Positions 1-8,346 of a stretch of DNA of 64,000 nt are shown piece after piece; the stretch's first letter is position 1, and the number at the start of each line of letters is the position of its first letter. The stretch comes from Methylobacterium radiodurans. GTDB taxonomy: Bacteria > Pseudomonadota > Alphaproteobacteria > Rhizobiales > Beijerinckiaceae. The position numbers and the translations under genes were made by a program. Location: assembly GCF_003173735.1 (NCBI RefSeq), contig NZ_CP029551.1, positions 5,037,001 through 5,101,000 on the forward strand. Reading direction: 5' to 3'. The notes beneath the pieces were generated by a model. The model was not told the origin of the DNA, ran no database searches, and was given only the letters and a program-made list of their open reading frames with translations.

Positions 1-200
1 GCGTGCATGGTCACGACCTTCGCCGGTACAGCCTCCGGAGGCACCACCGTGGCGCGGTCGAGTTCCTCCGCCAGCCAGGCGGCCACTTCCGCCCGCGGAT
101 GCGGCGGCCGCGCGGCGACCACCACCGCGCGCAGCGAGCGCAGGTCCGTCATCGGGATGATCAGAGACGGTCGTTCCTCAAAGCTGGCGGGTACGGACAT
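1..200 (-). CDS. Rnk-family (GreA/GreB C-terminal-like) regulator, 3' end outside window
   Basis: Reading from an ATG at 200 down to the window edge gives 66 codons with no stop. The segment DLRSLRAVV...EVAAWLAEELDRATVV aligns by eye with residues 20-55 of the next gene upstream (KVTAEDHERLAGL...EVAGYLADELDRAQVV), so this is a second member of the nucleoside diphosphate kinase regulator (Rnk) family. Rnk proteins have an N-terminal coiled hairpin and a GreA/B-like C-terminal fold and bind RNA polymerase; only the N-terminal part is visible here. No strong ribosome binding site precedes the ATG, so the start is approximate. It lies 53 bp after the paralogue on the same strand and may be cotranscribed with it. 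Confidence 0.7.
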   Translation of the reverse strand, partial: MSVPASFEERPSLIIPMTDLRSLRAVVVAARPPHPRAEVAAWLAEELDRATVVPPEAVPAKVVTMH

Positions 201-253
201 CGAGATCTCGTCAGGAGAGGACGGTTTGCGGGCACGGCGGCCTCGCATACGGT

Positions 254-676
254 TCAGGCAAAGGCAGGCTCACGCACGTCCAGCACCGTCAGGCGCTTCG
301 CCGCGCCGGTGCGCGTCACCCAGTCGATCGACTGTCCCGTGCCCAGGCCGAGCAGGGCCGCGCCGACCGGCGTCAGCACCGAGATCCTGCCCTCGCCGAT
401 GTCGGCCTCGCCGGGATAGACGAGGGTCACCGCCTGGACCTTGCCCGTGGTGTCGTCCCGGAACTCGACCTCGCAGCCCATCCGGACGAACCCGACGGCG
501 GCCTTTCCAGACCGCACGACCTGCGCCCGGTCGAGCTCGTCCGCCAGGTAGCCAGCCACCTCCGGCATGCGGTCCATGGCTGCCGTCGCCAGCCCAGCCA
601 ACCGCTCATGGTCCTCCGCCGTCACCTTGATCTTCGGCAAGCTCCTGCCGCCGGCGGCCTTCCTCGTCATATCCAT
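254..676 (-). CDS. Rnk-like nucleoside diphosphate kinase regulator
   Basis: The 140-residue product matches the Rnk/GreA-C family: a short N-terminal helical part (about residues 15-60) and a beta-rich C-terminal FKBP-like domain with the typical stretch TLVYPGEADIGEGRISVLTP followed by GAALLGLGTGQSIDW. In this family the C-terminal domain contacts RNA polymerase, and Rnk influences nucleotide pools and virulence genes in other bacteria. Length is normal. A second copy follows on the same strand (1-200) and a more divergent third copy lies at 1460-1906. A role in stress-responsive transcription is inferred from the family and the adjacent universal stress protein. Confidence 0.8.
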   Translation of the reverse strand: MDMTRKAAGGRSLPKIKVTAEDHERLAGLATAAMDRMPEVAGYLADELDRAQVVRSGKAAVGFVRMGCEVEFRDDTTGKVQAVTLVYPGEADIGEGRISVLTPVGAALLGLGTGQSIDWVTRTGAAKRLTVLDVREPAFA

Positions 677-691
677 CTCGCAAATCCTAGC

Positions 692-844
692 TCAGGCGGC
701 GCGCGGGCCGGGGTCGTCGTCCTCGCCCGCCGGGACAGGCGGCTGGTTCAACTGCGGCCGCAGCAGGGGAACGACCGTTCGGTCGCGGGTATCGTCGGTG
801 GTAGGTTCCGGAGCGGGGGACGGCTCAGGCATGTCGTCGGTCAT
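692..844 (-). CDS. small acidic Pro-rich hypothetical protein (50 aa)
   Basis: An ATG at 844 is preceded by AGGAGG at six-base spacing, a near-perfect ribosome binding site, and opens a 50-residue frame ending 15 bp before the Rnk-like gene. The product is low-complexity, rich in Asp, Pro, Thr and Arg (MTDDMPEPSPAPEP at the start, AGEDDDPGP near the end), with no membrane segment or recognisable domain. It is probably disordered. The strong ribosome binding site is the main reason to call it; no function is proposed. Confidence 0.55.
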   Translation of the reverse strand: MTDDMPEPSPAPEPTTDDTRDRTVVPLLRPQLNQPPVPAGEDDDPGPRAA

Positions 845-1055
845 GGGGGCCTCCTGCGCGAGTCGAGGCCGCGACGCCGGGGTCCTGGCGTCGCGGTCGC
901 GCGAACGCGGACCCGGCGGCATCGGGTGCCACTGGCCTGCGCCTCATGGTCTGGAATGGGTACCGTCGAGCCTCTCGGCCGACCCTCGGGCGCTTCGCGG
1001 AAGCTGTCCCGGCTACCCCGAGCGGGACGGGCGGAGACGCACCGTCGGCTCGGGG

Positions 1056-1238
1056 CTACTTGCCCGCGATCAGGTTACCTGCCCGGAGCAGGCCACGGTT
1101 GAGGGTCGCGTCGAACGGCATGACCCCTTCAGGATTGGTCAAGCGGCAGCGCTTGTCAAACTCGCCCGCCAGTCCCGGACGGGGTGCCTCGGCCCGGCTT
1201 GACACCGCGCGGTGCGGTCCCGACGTTAGGGGTGTCAT
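1056..1238 (-). CDS. possible small hypothetical protein (60 aa)
   Basis: A frame starting at 1238 has GGAGG nine bases upstream and runs 60 residues. It is basic, with no membrane helix; the C-terminal end reads FDATLNRGLLRAGNLIAGK. I do not recognise it. Codon use is GC-rich in all frames here, so the open frame alone is weak evidence; the ribosome binding site is the only support. Confidence 0.3.
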   Translation of the reverse strand: MTPLTSGPHRAVSSRAEAPRPGLAGEFDKRCRLTNPEGVMPFDATLNRGLLRAGNLIAGK

Positions 1239-1459
1239 GTCGAACCGCCTCCAGAGCATCCGCCTCCTGGCGCGCTCGGGCAGCCTGCAAGCAGGCTCGT
1301 AGCCCTGGCGCTCCGCCGGCCCTTTCACGGGCTGCGGCCGAGGCCAGGGACGATCTCCAGCAACCCTTCCGCTCGCTCGCGCGGCGCCCTCCCGGACGCC
1401 GCCGGGGCCGTCCGTGCGCGCACCGGCCGCGCCGGCCGGTCATGCTGTGAGGTGCCAGG

Positions 1460-1906
1460 ATGCACGCGGTCCATGAACTTCCGCCCATCACCGTCACGAC
1501 CCGCGACTTCGACCGGCTCGTGACCTTCGGCCTCGACGCCTACCTGCGCGGCGAGAGCCACGCCGACTTTCTGCTCTGGGAGCTGAAGCGCGCGACCCTG
1601 TGCCCGCCTCGCGCGCTGCCGGGCGAGGTGGTCTCGGTGAACTGCCGGGTGCTCTACCGGCTCGACGACGAGCCGGGCGTGCGGGGCCACCTCCTCGTGC
1701 ACCCCCACGACCTCACCAGCTTGCCCGACGAGCTCTCGGCCGCGTGCCCGCTCGGGACGGCGCTGCTCGGCCTGCGCGTGGGGGACCGCATGCCCTTCTG
1801 CGACAACCGCCTCGGCACCCAGCACGTGGTGACCGTGGAGGGCATCGGCTGGCGCTTCGTCGACGAGCCGGTCCCCGGCCGCACGCTCGCCCCGCGCAAG
1901 GCCTAG
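1460..1906 (+). CDS. divergent Rnk/GreA-C-like protein
   Basis: The 148-residue product has the layout of the two Rnk-like proteins at 1-676. An N-terminal helical segment (ITVTTRDFDRLVTFGLDAYL, LLWELKRATL) is followed by a C-terminal beta domain with HLLVHPHDLTSLPDELS and then GTALLGLRVGDRMPF, which parallels GAALLGLGTGQSIDW of the neighbour. It is the third family member within 2 kb but is encoded on the opposite strand and is clearly diverged. It lies 118 bp upstream of the universal stress protein gene and may share its control. Confidence 0.65.
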   Translation: MHAVHELPPITVTTRDFDRLVTFGLDAYLRGESHADFLLWELKRATLCPPRALPGEVVSVNCRVLYRLDDEPGVRGHLLVHPHDLTSLPDELSAACPLGTALLGLRVGDRMPFCDNRLGTQHVVTVEGIGWRFVDEPVPGRTLAPRKA

Positions 1907-2024
1907 CCCCGGTCCCGCGGTCCCAGACAGGAGCCCGTCATGACATATCCACACCCGGGGCAGCCCGCCCCGGGAGGGATCGTGCACGTCGTCGGCGCCG
2001 GCCGACCCGAGCAGAAGAGAGACC

Positions 2025-2954
2025 ATGCGTATCCTCGTCGCCACCGACTTCTCGCCTCGCTCGCAGCGGGCCGTGCGACGCGCCGGCATCCTCGCCGGTC
2101 AGCGCGGGGGCGACGTCATCCTGGTCCACGTGGTGGACGGCGCGCGCCCGCGGGAGGTCGCGCGCGACCTCCGCGAGGCGCAACGCATGGCCATCGAGCA
2201 GATCGCGGTCGTGCCGGAGCTCTTTCGCGTCGCGTGCCGCCCGCTCGTCATTGCAGGATGTCCTCCCGAGGCGATCCTCGACGCGGCAACGGCTCACGGG
2301 GCCGACCTGATCGTCGTGGGTGTCCCCCATAGGACGGCTGCGCGCGATTCCGGGCGGACGGTCCGCAGCCTGATCCGCGCCGCGGCATGCCCGGTCCTCG
2401 TCGTCGGCCGGTCCGCCGCGGGCCCCTACACCGGGATCGTGGTCCCGGTCGACTTCTCCGAAGCTTCGGCGCGGGCGCTGCGCAGCGTGGCGTCGCTCCG
2501 GCTCGCGGACGACGCCGACGTCACGGTCGTCCACGCCTTCGAGGCCCTGGGCAAGCCGAAGCTGTCCGCGTTTGGCATCGCGCGCGAGCACATTGAGGGC
2601 TACGTCGAGAGCTGGCGGTCCTCGTTCGCCGAGGAGGTCGAGGCCTTCCTCGAATCCGACGGTCTTGCAGGGTGGAACTGGTCGAGGCGGGTGGAGGAAG
2701 GGCCCCCGGACGAGGTCATCGTTCGCCTTGCCGCGCGGAGGCCCTCGGAGCTCCTCGTAATGGGCACGCATGCCCGAGCCGGAATCCGGAAGGCCTTTCT
2801 GGGAAGCGTCACCGAGGACGTCCTCGCCGCAGGCGGCATGGACGTGCTGGTGGTCCCCCCGCCTCGGTCCGGTGCCGGGCGCGGGTCAGGACCATCCGCG
2901 CACGCCTCGGCGGGCCGGGCCGAACGTCCGGCCTTGAGGGTCGTGACCGCGTGA
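2025..2954 (+). CDS. universal stress protein with two Usp domains
   Basis: The 309-residue product contains two tandem UspA folds. The first opens with MRILVATDFSPRSQRAVRRA and ends near residue 130 (AAACPVLVVGRS). The second opens with GIVVPVDFSEASARALRSV around residue 142 and ends with GTHARAGIRKAFLGSVTEDV and DVLVVPPP. The second domain keeps much of the Gly-rich ATP-binding loop (LGS before VTEDV), although one glycine of the usual G-x2-G is alanine; the first domain's equivalent loop is degenerate. Such proteins support survival in starvation or oxidative stress. An AG-rich stretch (GCAGAAGAGAGACC) just before the ATG supports the start. The C-terminal 30 residues are low-complexity. 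Confidence 0.9.
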   Translation: MRILVATDFSPRSQRAVRRAGILAGQRGGDVILVHVVDGARPREVARDLREAQRMAIEQIAVVPELFRVACRPLVIAGCPPEAILDAATAHGADLIVVGVPHRTAARDSGRTVRSLIRAAACPVLVVGRSAAGPYTGIVVPVDFSEASARALRSVASLRLADDADVTVVHAFEALGKPKLSAFGIAREHIEGYVESWRSSFAEEVEAFLESDGLAGWNWSRRVEEGPPDEVIVRLAARRPSELLVMGTHARAGIRKAFLGSVTEDVLAAGGMDVLVVPPPRSGAGRGSGPSAHASAGRAERPALRVVTA

Positions 2955-3080
2955 GCGACCACGCGACTCGCCCCTCAAAGGCCGGCCGCCGCCGCACGTG
3001 TGGGCGGGCTTGGCAAACCGCGACGCGGCACGGTTCAATCCGCGAACGTCGGGACCACGTGGTTCGGCGAGGAAGGCTCG

Positions 3081-3239
3081 ATGAGGATCATCGCCGCCCG
3101 GGCGACGGCCATCGCCCTCATGCTCCTGGTGCTGGGCCTGGCACGCCGGCTCGGGCAGTTCGGCACGCCCGCCGCGATCGAGGCCGGCCTCGTCGCCGCG
3201 GCGGCGGCCACCGTGGTCCTGCTCTTCGCCCGTCGGTGA
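3081..3239 (+). CDS. small membrane protein (52 aa)
   Basis: The ATG at 3081 follows GAGGAAGG at suitable spacing. The product has two hydrophobic stretches (about residues 7-22, ATAIALMLLVLGLARR, and 34-50, IEAGLVAAAAATVVLLF) separated by a short polar turn, so it is predicted to cross the inner membrane twice. No family is recognised. It sits between the Usp gene and the VOC pseudogene on the same strand. Confidence 0.5.
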   Translation: MRIIAARATAIALMLLVLGLARRLGQFGTPAAIEAGLVAAAAATVVLLFARR

Positions 3240-3278
3240 GACGCGAAGCTGCGGCCCGAACGATCCTGGAGGGCGACC

Positions 3279-4245
3279 ATGGGAAACCCGACACCTGAAC
3301 CGGCCAACGCCGGGTTCGATACCGGTTTCGCCAAGGCGCCCTACCGGATCGGCACGGTGACCTTGATCGCGCGCGACGCGAGCGCCCTCGCGCGCTTCTA
3401 CCAGGACGTCCTCGGGCTCGCTCCCGTCTCGCGGGATGCCGGCACGGTGCGCTTCGGCGTCGGCGATACCGTCCTAGTCACGCTTAGGCGGGATCCGGCG
3501 GCCCGTCCGTGGACATCCCGGGAGGCGGGGCTGTTCCACACCGCCTTCCTGCTGCCGGGCCGCGGCGACCTCGGCGCCTGGCTCCTGCACGCCGGCGAGC
3601 TCGGCATCACGCTCACGGGCGCCGCCGACCATCTCGTCAGCGAGGCCGTCTACCTCGACGATCCGGAGGGCAACGGCATCGAGATCTACGTTGACCGCCC
3701 GGCCGAAGCCTGGACATGGGCATCGAACGGCACGGTCGTGATGCGCAACGACCGGCTCGACCGTGCCGGCATCGTCGATGCGGCCGCCGGTCCCTGGGAC
3801 AGGATGCCGGCCGGCAGCAGAGTGGGGCACGTCCACCTGCAGGTCGGGGGCCTCGACGTGGCGGAAGGCTTCCACACGGGTCTCCTCGGCTTCGACGTCA
3901 TGTGTCGCTATCCGGGTGCCCTGTTCCTCGGCGCTGGCGGCCATCATCACCAGCTGGCTTGCAACGTCTGGAACAGCCGCGGCGCCCCCGTGCGCGACGG
4001 CGCGACGAACCGGCCTCGCCGAGGTCGAGCTGCGCGCCGAGGCGCCGATCCTGATGGCTGCGCGGACGTGCTGGCGGGACGGCGGCCTGCCCCTGGTCGA
4101 GGACGGGGACGCGCTCCTCGTGGCGGACCCGTGGGGAACGCGCTCGCGCCTCACCCCCATGCCCGGGACGACGGTCCGGGCTCGGCGCTGCTCTCAGCTC
4201 CGGGCGCGCGCCTGCCGACGGCACGCGCTGGGCAATATTCCGTAG
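3279..4245 (+). pseudogene. frameshifted VOC-superfamily dioxygenase (CatE-like)
   Basis: The first 243 codons encode two vicinal-oxygen-chelate modules of a catechol 2,3-dioxygenase-like protein: GTVTLIARDASALARFYQDV near residue 25, a first-module metal ligand in LFHTAFLLPGRGDLG, YLDDPEGNGIEIYVDRP near 130, a second module from VGHVHLQVGGLDVAEGF, and GGHHHQLACNVW. At 4008-4009 an extra A (GCGACGAACCGG) shifts the frame. Reading resumes in the +1 frame as TGLAEVELRAEAP...VADPWGTRSRLTP, the expected C-terminal end of the family, and stops at 4245. As written the protein would lose its last 60 or so residues. The lesion is one base, so a sequencing error is possible. The 3' end overlaps the convergent AraC gene. 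Confidence 0.75.
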
Positions 4246-5153
4246 GCGGCCCTGAAGCGACGGCCGAAATGCGTCATGTCTGAGAACCCCCAGCCGTAGG
4301 CGATCTCGCTCACCGTCCGGTGCATCTGGCTCGGGTCCTCAAGCGCGTCCCGACAGCGGGCGAGGCGCCGGGCCTGGATGAGCCGGCCCAGCGACGTGTC
4401 CTCATCGGCCAGGATGGCGTTGGCGTGGCGCGTGCTCACGCCGGCGGCGGCCGCGACCGCTTCCGTGTCCAGGCCGGGGTCGGCCAACATCTCCTCGATC
4501 GCCGCGTGCAGCCTCATGCGGACAAGCGAGCGGGTCGAAGAGCCGGGCGATACCCGCCGTTCCGCGGCCTTGCCCAACGCGAGCGCGAGGAGGTCGAGCA
4601 GGTGCGTCTCGACCATGTCCTCGGCCGCCGAACGCAATCGGCCGGCCTGAGGGGGCAGCATTGCCAGATATCCGGCCGCCAGCCTCCCCTCGGCGGTGCC
4701 CGAGGTGAGCGGACGCGCCGTCAGGTCGTGGATCGCCCCGAGGCGGCTCTCCAGCGCCCGTCGCTCCATGATCACCGTGAGGACCTCGGAATCCTCGGAG
4801 AAGCATCCCTCGTGCGGCAGCCGCGGGTCGACCAGCGCGACTTGCCCGGGCTCCAGCACGGCCTGCCGGCCATTCTGACGGAGGGTCTTCGTTCCCGACA
4901 GGGGCATGAAGACGAAGAGCTGCTCGTCGCTGGGCTGGCCGCTGTGGCGCTTCGTGTGCGAGATCCGAAGCTCCGAACTGCGTGCGAGCGCAAGCTTGAT
5001 CCCGCCGATCGCGCCGGCGCGAAGTTCCGCCCTGAAAGCTCTCCTCCGGGCCGGGACAGCATCGTTCTCGATGATGTCTCGGCGGATGACGCTCATCCAG
5101 TAGTCGAAGCGGTCGCGCGGGTGGAGGCCGACCGTCGTAAAGATTTTTCGCAT
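4194..5153 (-). CDS. AraC-family transcriptional regulator
   Basis: The start at 5153 is chosen because AGAAGG lies just upstream; an in-frame ATG 51 bp earlier lacks a good site. The 319-residue product has an N-terminal AraC_binding_2-type sensor half (cupin-like, including FMPLSGTKTLRQNG and DPRLPHEGCFSEDSE) and a C-terminal double helix-turn-helix of about 100 residues (LDTEAVAAAAGVSTRHAN, then VSEIAYGWGFSDMTHFGRRF). The second helix-turn-helix matches the AraC signature well. It is convergent with the VOC pseudogene and divergent from the DUF6894 gene at 5275. The target is unknown. Confidence 0.9.
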   Translation of the reverse strand: MRKIFTTVGLHPRDRFDYWMSVIRRDIIENDAVPARRRAFRAELRAGAIGGIKLALARSSELRISHTKRHSGQPSDEQLFVFMPLSGTKTLRQNGRQAVLEPGQVALVDPRLPHEGCFSEDSEVLTVIMERRALESRLGAIHDLTARPLTSGTAEGRLAAGYLAMLPPQAGRLRSAAEDMVETHLLDLLALALGKAAERRVSPGSSTRSLVRMRLHAAIEEMLADPGLDTEAVAAAAGVSTRHANAILADEDTSLGRLIQARRLARCRDALEDPSQMHRTVSEIAYGWGFSDMTHFGRRFRAAYGILPSACRRQARARS

Positions 5154-5274
5154 GACGCCTTCTCGTGCGGCCGAGAATCCATTCCGAGGAAGCCGATCCC
5201 GCACCCTGCCTGCTGGCTAATATGGCCCATCGACAGCGGGAATAGAGGCGCCCGCGACGACGGGCGGAGGACGC

Positions 5275-5718
5275 GTGCCGCGCTTCTATTTCGACATCGA
5301 GGTTGTCGGGACCGTCCGCGATGACGAGGGCCACGAACTTGCGGACCTGGATGCCGCGCGACGTCACGTTCGACGTGTCCTCGGCACTCTGCTCGCGCAC
5401 GAGCTGCGCCGGGGCGGATCAGCCCTGATCGGAGTCCACGTGCGAGACGAAGCCGGGGAGCGCGTCGCGACGCTCGTCGGGCGCGGCGAGGTGTCGATCG
5501 ACGAGATGACGGAAGCGTCTGCCGGTGAGCGTCTTCCCCAAGCGGACGGCTGCACGCCGAGCCCGCTGGTCCGGGCTGCGAACCACGCCGTCGCGGCGCA
5601 GGGTGCCATCCAAGAGGATGGGGACACCTCCCTCCGGCACCATGCCGAGATGCTGAGGTGGGCTATCGGGCGAATGATGATGCGGCGCCTCGCCCCGAAG
5701 ACCCATCCCAGGCTTTAA
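5275..5718 (+). CDS. DUF6894 family protein
   Basis: The N-terminal segment MPRFYFDI...VRDDEGHELADLDAARRHVRRVL is the hallmark of DUF6894, a small family common in Methylobacterium and Bradyrhizobium. The first 85 residues carry the domain (PRxYFD, DxEGxEL, D-AR); the remaining 60 are Ala/Arg-rich and poorly conserved. The family has no established function. The gene lies 121 bp from the divergent AraC regulator start and only about 60 bp before the MucR pseudogene. Confidence 0.75.
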   Translation: MPRFYFDIEVVGTVRDDEGHELADLDAARRHVRRVLGTLLAHELRRGGSALIGVHVRDEAGERVATLVGRGEVSIDEMTEASAGERLPQADGCTPSPLVRAANHAVAAQGAIQEDGDTSLRHHAEMLRWAIGRMMMRRLAPKTHPRL

Positions 5719-5778
5719 CGGGCGCAGGCGCCCGGTATTACAGCCTTGTACTTCCGGATCCGGAGACAACGCGACTGA

Positions 5779-6237
5779 ATGCAAGAGGAGCTTTTGAAGT
5801 ATTCTTCGATGGACTTCAACCACGACCGGGCATCCGCGCTGCTCGACTCGCCGGCGGGATTGTCTCGGCCGACGTGTCGAACAACTCCCTTCCCGCCGCC
5901 GCAATGCCGTCCCTGATCGCGAACGTGCATCTCGCCCTGCGAGGGTTGGGCGATGTCGCATCGGCCGCGTGCGCAGCGCCTGTCGAGACGTTTGAGAAGC
6001 CGACGCCGGCTCAGATCAGGAAATCCATCACCCCGGACGTTTTTGATCTCCTTCATCGACGGCAGGCCCTACAAGAACCTCAAGCGCCACATCGCAGCCC
6101 ACGAGCTCGATCCCAAAGGCTATCGAGCGCGCTACGAGCTGCCCAAGGACTACCCTATGGTGGCGGCGAACTACGCGGCCCAGCGCTCCGCACTGGCCAA
6201 GGCCATCGGCCTCGGACGGCCAGGCGCGATGGGCTGA
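5779..6237 (+). pseudogene. MucR/Ros-family zinc-finger regulator with two frameshifts
   Basis: Three frame segments together spell a MucR-type regulator of about 150 residues. Segment 1 (frame of 5779) gives MDFNHDRASALLDSPAG. At 5856-5858 one G is missing from a GGG run and reading moves to IVSADVSNNSLPAAAMPSLI...TPAQIRKSITPD. At 6040-6044 one T too many (TTTTT) moves reading back to the first frame, giving LISFIDGRPYKNLKRH...YRARYELPKDYPMVAANYA and RSALAKAIGLGRPGAMG. The MucR family controls exopolysaccharide, motility and symbiosis genes in alphaproteobacteria. The start (5779, 5793 or 5809) is uncertain. The two lesions compensate overall but leave about 60 codons out of frame. Both sit in homopolymers, so sequencing error must be considered. 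Confidence 0.8.
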
Positions 6238-7695
6238 GGACGGCAAGCCGAAGGAGCGCGGTCAGAAGACCGGTTGACCGCGACCTTGCGCCAGGGGCTC
6301 CTCGGCGCATCCACTTGAGCCCGAGGCGTGCGCCCCTTCAGGGGCATCAGCGCGCGCGGGCTTGCGGCCGTGGGAGCCAGCCAGGCGCCGGCCGCCGCGA
6401 GCATCGTCTCGACGCCCGTGCGCAGGGTTGGGTTCAGGACCGGGGCGAACTCGGGTGAGTGGTTGGAGGGAAGCTCGTTCAGGGTGCCGGCCTTCTCGGC
6501 CTCGGCGTAGCGCTTCGGATCGGTACCGCCGACGAACCAGAACACGGACGGCACGTCCCAGGCCCGGGCGAACTCGGTAAAATCCTCGCTGGCCGCGGCA
6601 TTACCGGAAGGCTGCACCCGCTCGTCGCCGAGACGCCGTTTCAGGGCGGCCGCCACCTTGGCGGTCGCGTCTTCGTCGTTCACCGTCAGCGGGAACGGCC
6701 CGAACATGGTGATGAGCGGCGGCTTCGGGGCACCCGACATCGACGCCTCGCCGGTGACGATCCGCTTCACCGACGAGAGGACCGTGTCCCGCACCTGATC
6801 GTCGAAGGTGCGGATGTTGAGCTGCAAGTCGGACTGATCCGGGAGTGCAGGGACCCGACCGTGACCACCGCACCGTCGGTCGTGGCGACCTCGCGCGAGA
6901 CGATGGTCTGCAGCCGCATCACGGTTGCCGCCGCCATCACGACCGGGTCCACGGTGGATTCAGGGCCGGAGCCGTGGCCGCCGCGGCCGTACAGCGTCAT
7001 CTTCAGGCTGTCGCTGCGGGAGAGGACGGGACCGCTCTTGAGGCGTACCTGCCCGGCCGGGAACGGCAGCACGTGCTGCCCGAGGGTGACGAACGGCTTC
7101 GGGAAGCGCTTCATCATCCCATCGCCGACCATCGCGCGAGCGCCTTCGCCGATCTCCTCGCCGGGCTGGAACACGGCCATGATGGTGCAGCGCCACCCGG
7201 CCTTGTTCGCGGCGAGGATTTGCGTCGCGCCCATCAGCCAGGTCACGTGCAGATCGTGTCCGCAGGAATGCGCGATCGCGGTCTCGCGGCCGGACGCCGG
7301 ATCGGTGCCGGTCTTCACGCTCGCGTAGGGAAGCCCCGTGTCCTCCTTCATCGGAAGCGCGTCCATGTCGGCACGCAGGAGAACCGTCGGGCCCTCGCCA
7401 TTGTGCAGGAGCCCGACGACGCCGGTGCCGCCCACGCCCTCCGTGACCTCGAAGCCCTGCTCCCGCAGCCAGCGCGCGGCGATGCCGGCGGTGCGCCGCT
7501 CCTGCATCGACAGCTCGGGGTTGGCGTGGATGTCCCGGTAGATGGCCTCCAGCTTCGTGAGCTGGTCGTCCGAGGGACCGGGCAACGCGCCTGTCCCGCA
7601 AGATGGGGACCGGAGAGGACGAGCAGCGCCGCGACGGCGAGGCTTCGGAAGCGTTCCCGGAACGGCCTCCTGGCTGCTCCTCGTCGAGAGAGGGC
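6171..7695 (-). pseudogene. M20-family amidohydrolase, broken by frameshift and deletion
   Basis: Most of an M20 (IAA-hydrolase/hippurate-hydrolase-like) peptidase is readable: LEAIYRDIHANPELSMQE, the metal-site blocks LLRADMDALPMKEDTG and HSCGHDLHVTWL, the catalytic VFQPGEEIGEGA, then dimerisation-domain sequence. Near 6838-6850 the frame changes between GSLHS and PDQSDLQLNIRTFDDQV; the family's intervening GTxxNVI residues are absent, pointing to a small deletion. The second frame carries AASEDF and NHSPEF. A secretion signal (RSLAVAALLVLSGPHLAGQA) lies upstream but is out of frame by an extra GC at about 7588, and that frame has no start codon. The gene follows the TRIC gene by 16 bp, so it was once the third gene of the glycine-riboswitch operon. 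Confidence 0.8.
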
Positions 7696-7710
7696 TTATC
7701 ACGTCCCGTT

Positions 7711-8334
7711 CTAGGGGCCCGCGGTCCGGGGACGATAGCGCGGGAGCGCCCAGCCGAAGCGGAGCGAGGCGGCACGCACGGCGAGGCAGACCCCGAAGCC
7801 GGCCCCGAGCGCGACCTCCCGCGGCACGCCGAAGGCCGTCAGCCCGACGAAGGTCGCCGCCCCCGCAAGCGCCGCGGAGGCGTAGATCTCCCGGCTGAGG
7901 ATCACGGGACTCTCGCCGCCGAGCAGGTCGCGGATCACGCCACCGAAGGTCGCGGTGACTACGCCCATGACCACGGCGACCGTCGCGCTCGCGCCGGCCT
8001 GCCAGGCCCGCTCCGCGCCGGCCACGGCGAACAGCGCTAGGCCGAGCGCGTCGAGCCACAGGACGGATCGGTACCGGGATTGCGGGATGTGGGCGGTGAA
8101 GAACACCGCGCCCGAGACGGCGAGGCAGGCCAGCAGGTACGCCGGCTGGCCCGTCCAGAACACCGGCAGCCCAAGCAGCAGGTCCCGTAGGGTGCCACCG
8201 CCGATGCCGGTCGCCGTGCCGAGCACGGCGAAGCCGACGAAGTCCATCTCCTTGCGGGAGGCCGCGAGGGCGCCGGTGACCGTGAAGACGATCACGCCCA
8301 ACCAGTCCAGGGTCGCGGCAACGGTTTCGAACAT
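7711..8334 (-). CDS. TRIC-type (UPF0126/YicG-like) membrane channel protein
   Basis: The 207-residue hydrophobic product has seven predicted membrane segments arranged as two related halves. Each half carries the family motif: GIGGGTLRDLLLG (about residues 43-55) and TFGGVIRDLLGG (about 128-139). This is the bacterial trimeric intracellular cation channel family, homologous to E. coli YicG/YadS. Physiological substrates of bacterial members are debated; cations and glycine have both been proposed. Its place 12 bp after the L,D-transpeptidase gene and behind a glycine riboswitch favours glycine transport or glycine-linked physiology here (inference). Confidence 0.9.
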   Translation of the reverse strand: MFETVAATLDWLGVIVFTVTGALAASRKEMDFVGFAVLGTATGIGGGTLRDLLLGLPVFWTGQPAYLLACLAVSGAVFFTAHIPQSRYRSVLWLDALGLALFAVAGAERAWQAGASATVAVVMGVVTATFGGVIRDLLGGESPVILSREIYASAALAGAATFVGLTAFGVPREVALGAGFGVCLAVRAASLRFGWALPRYRPRTAGP

Positions 8335-8346
8335 CGGCTTGGCCCG

